Below, in pieces: positions 46,901-58,500 of a DNA stretch of 64,000 nt. Source of the DNA: Gliomastix tumulicola (taxonomy: Eukaryota; Ascomycota; Sordariomycetes; Hypocreales; Bionectriaceae); NCBI GenBank assembly GCA_001599755.1, contig BCHX01000004.1, forward strand, positions 1,550,001-1,614,000, written 5' to 3'. Within the stretch, counting starts at the first letter, position 1; the number at the start of each line of letters is the position of its first letter. The notes beneath the pieces were generated by a model. That model was given only the letters and a program-made list of their open reading frames with translations, was not told where the DNA came from and did no database searches. The translations under genes and the position numbers were made by a program.

Positions 46901-47168
46901 GGAGCCAGACTCCACTGGGCACTCGGTTCGCGCTCCTCGACGAGCCGGCGTCGTTTGACGAGCGCATTGCCGTTTTGGTCGATGCGCCGAATCTCCTCTA
47001 TCGCCTCGTTTTCCCGTCCGACTAGAATGGCACCCGTAAGTAGTTGTCCTTCGATCGTTTGATACGTAGCGGCAGAGCTCTTCCAGGACGGGTGGGCGTC
47101 TCCCACTTACAGACTCTATTCACCACGCGGCTCAGGCCGGTAGCCACAAACGAAACACGGGCAATCAT
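43987..47168 (-). CDS. Ulp1-family SUMO-specific cysteine protease
   Basis: Two exons, 47111-47168 and 43987-47021, giving 1,030 residues. The short first exon (MIARVSFVATGLSRVVNRV) was found because the long frame otherwise opens only at a GTG lying inside a GTAAGT splice donor; GTAAGT...TCTAG with matching phase joins it. The N-terminal ~830 residues are disordered and Ser/His-rich (HSSHSSHSSHLSHNSDH), with basic patches and a helical Glu/Arg-rich stretch near residue 740. The C-terminal C48 peptidase domain has the triad His915 (NLHWTLVVV), Asp932 (HMDSL) and Cys979 with the oxyanion Gln (QTNGWDCGV), plus the substrate-entry segment WLNDEIVNGSL. It matures SUMO and removes it from targets, typically at the nuclear pore or in the nucleus. 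Confidence 0.92.
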
Positions 47169-48841
47169 CGCGCCCACGAACCAACCGAACCGAGAGTTTC
47201 GCTACAGGGTATCAAGAGTATTAGCGCCCATATTCGATCGAGACAAAGGTGATAGCTCCGGAGACAAAGGACTCGGGGTCGGGCTCGATCGGGGGGTTCG
47301 GTTTCGAAGGGGGGTCTCGGTCGACGGATCGCAAAGACAGACGTACGTTGGCTTCTTCCTCCAGGGTTGCGCCCTGGGAGGCAGCGACCATCAGGTCAAG
47401 CTCGATGTCCTCCGCAAGACGCTTGCGGGAAGGCGTGCCATGAATGGCACTTGGAGGCCTGGTTAGTCGGGGACGTCAGTCATGGGCGGTCCTTCACAGC
47501 CACGTACCGGGCGGCAGTGGGCTCCCAATCCATAGGAGAGCCGGGGACAGACATTGTTCTGTTGGTGCAGGGATGGAACGGGGCTGCGAAGTGGGATACA
47601 AAGAGGAAAGGCGGGAAGGGAAGTGTTCGCGATGGACGCGTCGTGATGGTGGCATTTTGGGAGGTGGGCAGACGTTGCAGAATTCGCTGGCAGACTTACA
47701 GACACGTTGGGCTACCAGAGGGGGTGCACCTCGGATTTTTGGCACCTGGGCTATGGGCTGTCGTCGGCGCTGGAGGGCGGATGGGCGCCAAAAATAGGTC
47801 TGAATCGGTTCGCGTGCTGTGGTGATGCAGGATTTCTGTGAGCTCCAGCGATCGTTCAGAAGGTTGGGTGCTAATGCGCCGCTTAAAGCCCGGCTAAACT
47901 CCCTGTGGTGTTCGGTAATGGGTGGGGTAGATCGGTTCCGGCCCCACGCTGCTTAATCTCGAAACGGCGCACCTCGGAGAAATGTGATTGGCTGGGAAGC
48001 ATACTGGCTCGGCATGGATCTTGACGACTTGCAACTTGCAGACTTATGGCATCTTTAGTATGATCTTGCCATGAAGTATGTACGGTACTGTTCTTGATTT
48101 ATGAAATATGCTGGTATTTCATGCCACTGCATCTGCCTGATAGCTTAGCCTGCACTTCACGGGCAAACATAAACTTAAGGAGAAGAGACGTCGAGGCATC
48201 GAGTCATCCCTGTTCCAGCCTCAGTGAGTTTTCTCTTCTACAAGAGCCCGCAGAGGAGTGATAACAGAGCTGGCTGACCTTAACTGAGTTTGAGGACGAA
48301 GAGAGCGATGGGGACAGTCGCTCTTGCTGTCGCCAAGTTGATCCGTTTGATCAGCTGGCTGGAGAGAAGGAGTAACTACGCTGAGTTCCTGTGCATATAT
48401 ACCCGGATCTCAGCCCCTACCAGCCGGATCTGATCATTTGAACAGTCAGCTGTGGCATTGTGCTCGTTAGACAGTACCTGAGGCCGCGGATATTTCACCA
48501 AGCCCCATGCCTGGAGGGAATCTGTTGAAGTTGCCGAGTGGAAACTAATTCCTTTCAAAGGGAAGAAGGAAAGGGGGGCGCAGGGCGCTTGGCCGCTTTG
48601 TGCCTGCTGACAAAAAAGACCGCCGTCGGTGGCGCTGACAAAGCCTGAGAAGCCTTGTGCCTATGTTGGTCAAAGATTTTGTCGACGTTGCATGAGGTGA
48701 ACAACAAATCGTCACTGAGACAGGATATTCTTGATTGGAATCAAAATGCCTTCCCTAGGTCTAGTACACGAATCTAAGCATCTAGAAAACGCCTCGCGGT
48801 CATGAAATCATATCAAATAACCCCAGTCAGTCAAACATCCC
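47169..48841. other. Intergenic, Ulp1 promoter and monooxygenase 3' region
   Basis: 1.7 kb with only short frames and no splice-consistent models. Nothing specific seen. Confidence 0.5.
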
Positions 48842-50885
48842 TTACATATGGGATGTGCTCCCGCCCAGCTTTTTGGTGCAGATAGCAGAGAAGTACTCGT
48901 TCAGCGCGTCGACGGTGCCGTTGCCCTCAACCAGAGCCACCACAGCGCCCACGTATCCGTCCGGCCTCACGACAACGACGCCGCCCTTGTCAACATCGAA
49001 GCCCATCTTCTCGTGTGCCGGCGCCTTCGACTTGGGCACCTGCCGGTCCGTCTTGTCGTCAGCGTACACGTGCTCCCTGTATCGGCCGAGCACGCCAGGT
49101 ACGTCCCTAGAAATCTCGATTTGGGGTCGCTTAGCGGCGAAGATGGTGCAGATTGTGAAAAAGCGGCTGTGCGGGTTGTGCTTCTCGTTGTGCGTCACGC
49201 TGTCAATGTCCTCGCGGAGGTATGTCGTGTAGAAGGATCGCTTCCCGTTGAGGCCCTTGGAGAAATCGCGGATGGCATACATCGTCTTCTCGGGCTTACC
49301 GCCGAAGACAAAGATGCGGAATGACCCGTTCCAGGGGACCTCCTGCTCGAGATGGACAACGTTGGCGTCGGCGACGCGCGTTACGTTCGAGTTGATAAAG
49401 ATGTGTCCCGGCTTCAGCTTGGTGCCCTCGGGGTTGAAGAGGGGAGACTTGGCTGGGTGAGACTCGGCAGACCAGTTAATGTCGTTAGGCTCGTAGAAGA
49501 CGCCGTAGCCGCTCGTAAACTTGCACGACTGCTTGAACATCTTGATGAAGTCGTTGTCCTCCTGGTCGGTGCCATGGTTCTCGGACGCAGCCTCGACCTC
49601 GTCTGCAGCAGGTATCCGTGCGGAGAAGAGCTTGGCGTAGCGGTTGTCAAAGTCGAGGAGGCGCTCAGCGGTCTTCTTACGTTCCGGCTCGTAAGTATGG
49701 AGGAGGTCCCGATGGGCGAAGCCGCCCTCGACGAGATGGATCTTCCATGCCAGGTTCTGAGCGTCTAGGAAGGCAGTGTTCATGCCCTGACCAGCTTTGG
49801 GCTAGAAAGTTGTCAGCATCCGGATAGAGAGGGAAGGATACGCATAGGGACCTACACTGTGCGTGTGGCAGGCATCGCCGCCAAGGAAGACCCTGTGATC
49901 GAGAGTGTAGCGATCCGCGATGCCCTGCCCAATGGGATAGACCGAGTACCACTCAACACGTTCCCATTCGATAAAGTACGGCTGCAGAATCTTCTTGGCG
50001 GAGTCTTGGACATCGTGTACCGTTGCGGTCTTCCGAGGATTCCAGTCCGGGTCTGTCGATGAAGCGAGCTGAATATACAACCGCACCATGTTGTTTTCCC
50101 TAGGAATCACCATGATGGAGCCGTGGTCGCTATGGATGGTGCACTTCATCTTGATATCAGGGAAATCAGTGTGGACAACGCCGTCCATCACACCCCACAC
50201 GTGGCAGATGGGGTCAATGTGTCGGACCTGGATGTCCAGCTGCTTCCTCACAAATGACCGTGCGCCCTCGCCGCCAAAGAGGTACTTTGCGCGGACAGTC
50301 TCCTTGAATGTGCCGTCCACGTGGCCTAGCTCAACGAGCACAGGATAATCGGGGTCCTCCCGCTCATCGGAGCGGAAGCCTGTGATGGTCCATGGTCTCT
50401 GAACACGCACACCATGCTTCTCCAGGTCCGACAAGAAGACGCGCTCGATGAGCCCTTGATGCAGCAGAGTGGTGAAGGGATACCGAGCATCGATGAAGTC
50501 GGGGCAGCTGGCCCAGGTCCCCGTGCGCCGGATGCCGTGGGTGGATTTGCACGGATCCCAGAAGGCAACCTCGTAGACACGAGCTGGCTTGTGGTCCATG
50601 ATGGCGCTCTTGAGACCCATGTTGCGCAGAAGGTCCAGAGATCGGGGCTGAATACCATCTGCGCGTCCTGTAGGAGTCGGCTCAGCCCTGTTGTCGATGT
50701 GCTTGATCTTGTAGCCCCAACGAGCAAGAGCAGTCGATAGCATAAGGCCGACGGGGCCGGCGCCTACAATGACTGCGCGGATATCAGTAAAGTCCTAGCC
50801 GGCGTGCGAGGGAGGCAGTGAGTATCATATTACCAATGTCATAGTAGTCTGTGTGGTCTTGCAGACCTGGCTGGGAGGCCGACAT
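48842..50885 (-). CDS. FAD-dependent aromatic monooxygenase, phenol 2-monooxygenase type
   Basis: Exons are 50834-50885, 49856-50772 and 48842-49801, giving 642 residues. The first splice was placed so that the dinucleotide-binding fold reads YYDIVIVGAGPVGL (GxGxxG, residues 14-27). Other group A flavoprotein marks are a GGEGARS segment (DG motif with Glu for Asp) and the second FAD motif HRVFLGGDACHTHSPKAGQGMN, spliced between HS and PK. After about residue 430 the thioredoxin-like phenol-hydroxylase C-terminal dimerisation domain follows (GRYREHVYADD, VVVVRPDGYVGAVV). It hydroxylates phenolic rings with NAD(P)H and O2. Located 1.65 kb downstream of the polyketide synthase on the same strand, it is a likely tailoring enzyme, though such enzymes also serve aromatic catabolism. 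Confidence 0.9.
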
Positions 50886-52538
50886 GGTGAGGCAGCTGAT
50901 GGGTGATTCTTTTGCCGGACACGATGCCCTCTTGGAATCAAGCGGCTGTATTGGAGAGGCAAGGTGTGAGTTTGGTGGTTATTATATGTATTTAGTCTGA
51001 CCGTGAATCAAAGGCACTCTGGCAAATTATATAGAAACCAAAGATGAGAGAGCCGGTTCGGTTCGGGTCCCTTCAGCATGCCTCGGTAGGTTTTGCACCC
51101 CGAGATCGATCCGGACTGGACCCTGGGACCCTTTTGAAGAAGTTGGCTTTAGCTCGTATCCCCAAAGTATCGGCAGACGATCACGGGAAGGGTAGCATGA
51201 GGCGGCGACGGCCAGGGCGAGGGGGCCCTGGGAGCGCGCTAGGCCAGGCGCAAAAGTGGGAAGCAGCTCTGTCTCGGGCCTCCCTTGGGCCTGTCTCGGG
51301 GGGGCTATGGGCATGTCCGGATTAGTAATTGGTGAGAGAACACGGCCACATGATGGTAAGGACCAGGGGGGACGTGTCTGTCGGGCTCGGTGGGTATCAT
51401 CGCGGCAAAGCGTCTCGGGATGCATCAGGCTGGGGGCGACACGTTGTGTCGGTATGACGCTATCTGCAGAGGCCCGAGGCCATAGCAGCCATTGGCTCTC
51501 TTGACGTGGCATGGCGGGCCATCTGGGGCTGACTGGAGACTCATCTGGAGACTAGAACGATCGGATGGGATGCTGGGGAGGGTTTCGGCAAGCAGAGTCG
51601 GTAGGTAAGACGACGAGAGAGCTAAGGAAGCTAAGATTGCTAGAGGTCCTTGCTCTTCGGCTCAGGGGTCCGGGACTTGGACGAGTGGGCACGATACCGT
51701 TGGAATGATTGATCATGAATTTCATAATAGGCGGGTAATGGCGGCTTGGAGTCAGGACGCATGACGCATGACGTCTAGGATCGGGATCTGGAGGCGGCAA
51801 AAACGACTAAGACGAGAGCTGGAGAAGAAGGACTTTGGTGGACTTCCAATTTGAACTGAGGCTATTGGGACGAACAATTTTTTTGGTGGCACCGGGGGAA
51901 GGTGCGGTCCATTTCCGACGACGACGAGGGTTCGCCAAATTTGGCAGAACATGTGACCCCTTTCAACGTAAGCCCGTGACCACCTTCTCAATCTTTCAGG
52001 TCACACAGAACAGCATCTATTGGCATGACAAATATTAGTTGAAGCCAAAAGGTCCCAGCGTCCTGAGTCGACCTGGGAATGGAGGTCTTGGGGTCCTCAG
52101 CTCTAGTCGCACAGAAGTACAAATGTCAGTCAAGCGCTGCAGCGCGGGGCGTAAAAAGTGAACCATTTACATTTTTGGAGCCCACTGTAGGGGCACTTCA
52201 ACCAGGGCATAATAACTACCAGGTCTTTTTAGGGGGTGCTGCCCGCAAATGCTTTCTGTCACCCAGGTCCCTTTCGCTAGACCGTCTTGAGCAGGCCAAG
52301 CTTACAGTGCTCCTTTCAGGCTTTCAGCGCCTTCCCCCGCCAACGCCACTGAAGCAGCCCTTGGAGCAGTGACGTAGCGAATTTAGGGGAGCTACCCTGG
52401 AGAACCCTGCTAGATCTCGATCGGGACTTTCGTCTGGAAACGCCTCCATTCTCTAAATCCTTCAACCATCCTGCTGCAACTCGCGTTGCTCTATTCGTCT
52501 ATGTATGGATCATGAACTCGTCTCTTTCTTACGTCCGT
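50886..52538. other. Intergenic between synthase and monooxygenase
   Basis: 1.65 kb. A ~160-codon minus frame (51027-51512) lacks any family feature and has proline/arginine-rich composition typical of chance frames in GC-rich DNA. No gene called. Confidence 0.5.
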
Positions 52539-55500
52539 CTATGCCTTCTTCACACTTCCTCCAACGGTACTTCTCTCTGCAACCAGGTCGGCGATCGCCG
52601 AGATGGGCGTGCCTCCTAAAATGTCAAACACGGCCACGCTGGCATGGAAGTCCTTGCCAATCCAGTTCCGCAGCTCTACCGCCATCAGCGAGTCCACGCC
52701 GTACTCGGACAGCGGCTTGCTTGCGTCTACGTCGTCTGCAGAAATCGAAATCGCCCTCGCTAATTTGGTTGCAAGTGCACCACGAACCACTTCGCTGCGC
52801 TCCGTCTTGTCACTGGCTTTGCTGAAGAGCACGGCTGGATCCACGGCGACATCACCTGCTGTTTGCCCTGCTGTGCCGCCCGTGATTTGCGAGAAGGCAG
52901 CTAGGAGTGGGCGGTTGAGGATAATGGGCACCGACTCGCCCTTGATGAGGTAGTCCGCCGGCGTCGCCAGGCCGATGAGGACCTGGCTCTTGGGCAGCGA
53001 CAGCAACGGCAGCGACGCGTCACAGTACATGGAAAGGAGCGCAATGAGCGCCGCACCGTCGAGCTCCCGCAAGTCTCTCGCATTCCGGCGGTGCGCCTGG
53101 TAGGCTTCGCGCTCCGAAATGATGCCCATGTCGCGGATCCAGCCGACATCGATGGAGAGGGCCTTTTGCCCACGAGCTACGCGGTATCGTGCGATTGCGT
53201 CCTGGAACGTGCACCCAGCGGCGTAGTTGGACTGTCCCAGCGAGCCCATGATGCCGCAAATGGACGAGAGGCAGATGAAGAAGTCCAGGTTCTCGGGGAG
53301 GAGCTGGTGCAGGTTCCATGTCGAATGGACCTTGGAATTGATTGTGAGCTCCCACTGAGCATGCGTCATGTTGTCAAACACAGCGTCCTAGTGATGCGTG
53401 AGCGGTTAGCTTCTGCTTCCCTCTCCGGCGGGTGTGTTACTGTCAGCTTACCTGAAGAACCATGGCCGCGTTGATACATCCCTTGACGGGTGGTAGAGTT
53501 TGGGCGCACTCGTGGAGCATTGCGGCGACGGACGAACTCGATGAAACATCGCATTTGGGCGTTACGATGTTGACACCTCGCTCACGGAGCTGAGAGACTA
53601 CATCATATGCGGCCTGCGAAGATGCTCCAGATCTTGAAGGGACGATCAGGTGCTTCGCCCCTTGATCTGCCATCCAAAGTAGAATGGCACGACCCAGCCC
53701 ACCAAGGCCACCAGCCACGAGATACGAAGCATCCTCGTCTAGCCTCCAGGAGGGCCGCTCTAAGACTCGACGCTGCACGTTCCATGGATCAGCACTACAT
53801 GACAATGGAATAACATGAGAACACTGAACTTACCGGAACCATATCAGACCGATTAACGCTGATGACGATACGACCTGTGTTTGTTCCGCCTTGCATGTAC
53901 CTGAATGCCTGTTCGATCCGCGATACGGGGTAGACGTGCACCGGTCGGGGGAATCCGATAACTCCATCAACAGCGAGGGCCAGGACCTTCTTCAGAAGTC
54001 TCGACTCCAGCTCGGGGTCTCTTGACATAATGTGGTGGAGATCGACGGCTGCGAATGAGACGTTCTTCGCAAAGCAGGCCATGGGCAGCGCGGCATTCGA
54101 GTCAATATCCGCCCTTCCGAGTTCGACGAACCGACCAAATGGCGCTACACACTCCCACGAAGCGCGCAGGTTATCGCCAGACAGTGAGTTGAGAACGACA
54201 TCGACACCATAGCCCTCGGTCACACGCATGACGCCCTGAGCGAAGGACGTGTTCCGGCTATAGAAGATGTGGTCTTCGGCGATTCCAAATTCCTCAACCA
54301 ACAGCTTCTTTTTCTCGTCAAAGCCCACGGTCGCGAATATCTCGGCGCCCTGCATCTTGGCAATCCAGATGGCCATCTGGCCTGTGCTTCCCGTCGCCGA
54401 GTGGATCAGGATCTTCTCGCCTTTTCGGAGGCGGGCAACGTCAGTGAGGGCGTAGTAGGCGGTTGACCCGGGCATAATGATCGAGGCGGCATCTTCGAAA
54501 GACACTGAGTCGGGAAGCTTCACAACTGCACGGGCATGAGCACGGGGGTATGTCCGCATGCATCCAAGTGAGGACATACAGACACGGTCGCCTGGCTTGA
54601 TGGAGCCGTCGCAGCTCGGTCCTACTCTCGTCACAATGCCAGCGCAATCACTGCCGTACTCGCGGTCGTTGAGACGTCCCAGGGCCTGGAGGACGTGACG
54701 AAAGCCAAGACCCCATGCTTTGGATTCAATCTCAATTTCGTCCGGCAGGAGGTCAGACTGGGACGGTATGTCTTCAACGAATTCGAGGGTATCGAGGAGA
54801 CCGGGGTTGCCGACCGTGAGCTCCAGGGCGGTTCCAGGGAGCCACGGCTTGGTGGAGAGATTGGGGGAAAGGAGAGACATGAGCTGCTCGTCTTGCTCCT
54901 TCTCCCTAGCAGCCCTGCCTGTCATGACGAGACCATCACGGACCACGTACTCGATCTCGGGAGAGCCAGATTGGAAGGCCGCCTTAAAGACCTTGGATAC
55001 ATCCGACACGTATCCGACGGGGCTCTCCTCAGTGGACTCGATGGACAGGGAGACGATATTCTTATCCCTAGACTCAGAGCTCACTGTTCGGAGTAAGCCT
55101 TTCATGATGCTGTAGTGTGGGTATTTGGGGTCTTCGATGCTGGCCATGTTGACCCAGAGCAGATTGTGCATCTTTTTGACCATGGTTTGCAGCTCGCTAA
55201 ACCGTTGCTCCGAGATGGTGTCGAGGATTGGACCATCTATCTCAAGCAGACACACAACAAGATCCCTTGCAGAAAGATCGATGTTTTGCAGACCTTGCAG
55301 AGTTATGAGCTGGGCTTTCTGTTGGTTGAGCTCTCGGAGGCCAGTCTGGAGGACCCTGGCCATACGAATCTGACGATCAGACTCCTCGTCGACGAGCAGA
55401 TATGCCAGAGGTGACGGAAGCTCCACGGATTCCTGGACGGGCGTTTGAGCTGTCGCAACAAGGACGCTGATGAGATGGGGATCGGTGCTCTCAAAGTCTC

Positions 55501-58500
55501 GGATGCACATGTCAAGGCCTGTGAAGCCGACTTCCTTAAGCAGCACATCCCAGTGATCCTCGGTGATGCACGGTGATAGGGAGCGCCACTTCTCCTGAGC
55601 GAACCACCACCCCGGTAGAATCCCCGATGCAAAGTTGGTGGCAATGTTATCAGGCGCCGTCGCCTCCGGAGCAACCAGCCGCCCTCCTGGCTTCAACATT
55701 TCCCGTACGATCTGCATCGTCTTGGTCAGGTCAGACGTTGCATGGAGAACGCTTCCTGCGATGACGATATCATAGGACCCCGCTTCGAAGCCTTGCTCTG
55801 GGCCTGTCTTGGAGAGGTCGAAGGTCTTAAAACTCATCCTGTCTTTGAAGGCAGCCCACCGGATGCCCGCGTTCTCGAAGAAACTGGGCGAGATGTCGGT
55901 GTACGTGTACTCGGAGAAACGCATAGATCCGGTGGCATCCTCTAGAGCGCCAAGGGCCGGAAGAACGTATTTTGTGACGCCGCCTGTGCCGGCGCCGACC
56001 TCCAGGATGCGAAGATTCGGGTTCTCGTGGGAGGCAAGGTCAAGGAGTCGGGTGAAACGGTCGTCACAGGTCGTTTGAAAGATGTCGGCGTAGAAGCCCT
56101 CAGCAAGGCCCTGGCCAAAGACAAGCTCGAGAGGGTCGGTCTTGCCGATGAGGATGGAGCGCAGATGACGCGAGATGTCGGAGAAGATGCGCCAAGTCGG
56201 GTACAGACTCTCGACCTCGTCTAGCTGGGCCGCCAGGTCCTCGTCGCTGACGGTGGTGCGGGCTTGAGAGTCCGACAGCTGGGAGACAGAGTGCTCCATC
56301 CAAGCGACATACCGGCCGAAATCAACAGTGAGCTTCTGGCGATCAGCGTGGGTCAGTTTGGCTAAGGTCTTGCAGAGGACAGTGTCGAGGACGTCCTTTA
56401 GCTTGCGGAAGCGCGTGATCCATGCTGTCTCATCTCGTCTGAAGACATTGGCGTCACAGGCTTTCTGTAGCTGGGACGGCTCCAGAAGGCTGAGCTGTGG
56501 TTTCCAGTCAATGCCATAGAGGAGCTTACGATGTACCTCGTCGTCGCTCTTCCCGGTGTCGTGATCGGCAACACGTGCGCAGACCAACTTATTGACGCTG
56601 CAGAGAAGCGTACCGTTGTCTCCAAGGGCATGAATTGATCCCTCCGTGCCGCTACCGGTAGTTGTCGTCACGTAACGTACTGTGGACGTGTCTGGACTCT
56701 GCCATCCCGAGGCAGAGAACCAGGCGTCGTGGATATGCGTCGGAACGTACGTGCTCGAAGAATCAGTCAAGCCCTTGGTCGCTGTGGCACGGAGGGACTG
56801 CAGCGCAGCGTCGAGGATCGCCGGATGCACCATGCTCTTGGTGGTATGCTTTCCATTGGACACGTCGATGGTAGCAATGCCGGTGCAGTCGCCGTTCCAG
56901 CGCAGGTCGCTGAGGAGCTGGAACCACTCCCCATACTTGATGCCATGCTCGGCCGAGTCTTTGTAAAAAGCCTCTGGGCTGATAGACTTGGTGCACGTCT
57001 CGTCGGCCCGCCCATACTCAGTCATGACACTCTCGGCAGCGAGCCTCCTCTCCAGTCCGTTGTCTACCTCGGTGTTTTCGGTCGTCTGATACTGGATCTG
57101 GATACGGCTAGTAAAGCACTCGGTGAACTGTGTCCCCGACCACGAGAAAATGCTTATGTCGAACCAGACCGCCTCCTTCTCATAAGCGCCGTTCTGGATG
57201 GGTCGCAGCTGCAGAACAACCTCGGTACGCTCCTCGGTTGCATCTTTGACGATAATGGGGCTTTTGATCTCGGCAATCTTGATGTGGTAGCCTAGGACTG
57301 ACCGTTGAGGTGCTGCCATCTGTTGCACGGCCTCCATAGCCATGACGAGCATGCCTGTTGCCGGGAACAAGATGGTGTCGTTGACGACATGGTCCCTCGT
57401 CCAAGGCACTGTCTCTGTGCTGAGGAAGCTCCGCCATCGGGGCTCAAGGTGGTTCCAGTCCTGCGACGGAACGCCTAGGAAATCGCCCTGAACTGACTTG
57501 CGGAGCCTGTAATCACGGCTCATCCGGGACTCTTGCCAGTAGATGCGGGAGTGATCGAAAGGGTACTCGGGCAGGTCGACGAGGAAGCGATGGTGCTTTC
57601 CACGAAGCTCTTGTTGTGACTGGAGGTTGGCGGCGGATACAGAGACAGCGTGCCCGTGGCAGAAGAGTGTGCCAACGAGCGTCAAGGCCGACAGAGAGGC
57701 AGACTTTGTCCGTTGGAGCGTGGGGTGGTAGCGGATTTGCATCTGCTGTTTCTTCTTCTTGTCTGTTGTGGTTGCCGCCGTAAGAGTGTCGAGGATGGGT
57801 CTCTTGAGGGCGGAATGAGGTCCTACTTCGACAACATCAGTGATGGCAGCGTCCATACCCAGCTTAATCTTGTCCGACGGGGTTTGCGCAGCGAGAACGC
57901 CCACGGCTTTTGAGAATTCCACGGGCGAGACCATGTTGTCGACCCAGTACTGCGGATTTCTAAGCGTCGGTGCTTCAATGACGTCGCCTGTCACCGACGA
58001 GATCATGGGACAGCTTGCTGTTATCTCGTCTCCCGCGGACAGCTTGCCCATTCTGGTCAGGTAAAGGTCCGCAATCTCGGACATGGATGGAGAGTGGTAC
58101 GCAACACCCGTCTTGAGCTTCTGCGCAAAGATACCGTCGTCCTCAAGCTGCTCTTTGAGTGTGTCCAAGACCGTCTCGGGACCGGAGAGGGTGCAGTTGG
58201 CTGGGCTGTTGATGCAGGCGACGACAATAAAAGATGAGGAAGAAGGTAGGACGCGCCGGATGTAGTCGTCAACCTGGTCACGAGGGAGGTTGACCGACAT
58301 CATGGCACCCGGATTTGAAGTCGACGAGCGAAGCTGGCCGGCCAGCTGACCACGATGGACGGAGACTTTGCATGCCGATTCGAGTGAGAGCGCGCCGATA
58401 GCGTATCTGAGCCGGTAAGTACTATCGTCACAGAATGGGAGGGGAGAAAAGAAACATACGCAGCGGCGATTTCACCAGAAGAGTGTCCGACGACAGCTTT

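Noticed and set aside
47249..47825. Overlapping plus-strand frames upstream of the Ulp1 gene
   Set aside because: Gly/Arg-rich, mutually overlapping in different frames and without homology features; probably promoter DNA.
51027..51512. 161-codon minus-strand frame between monooxygenase and synthase
   Set aside because: No motif, no signal peptide, no partner exons; chance frame in GC-rich DNA.
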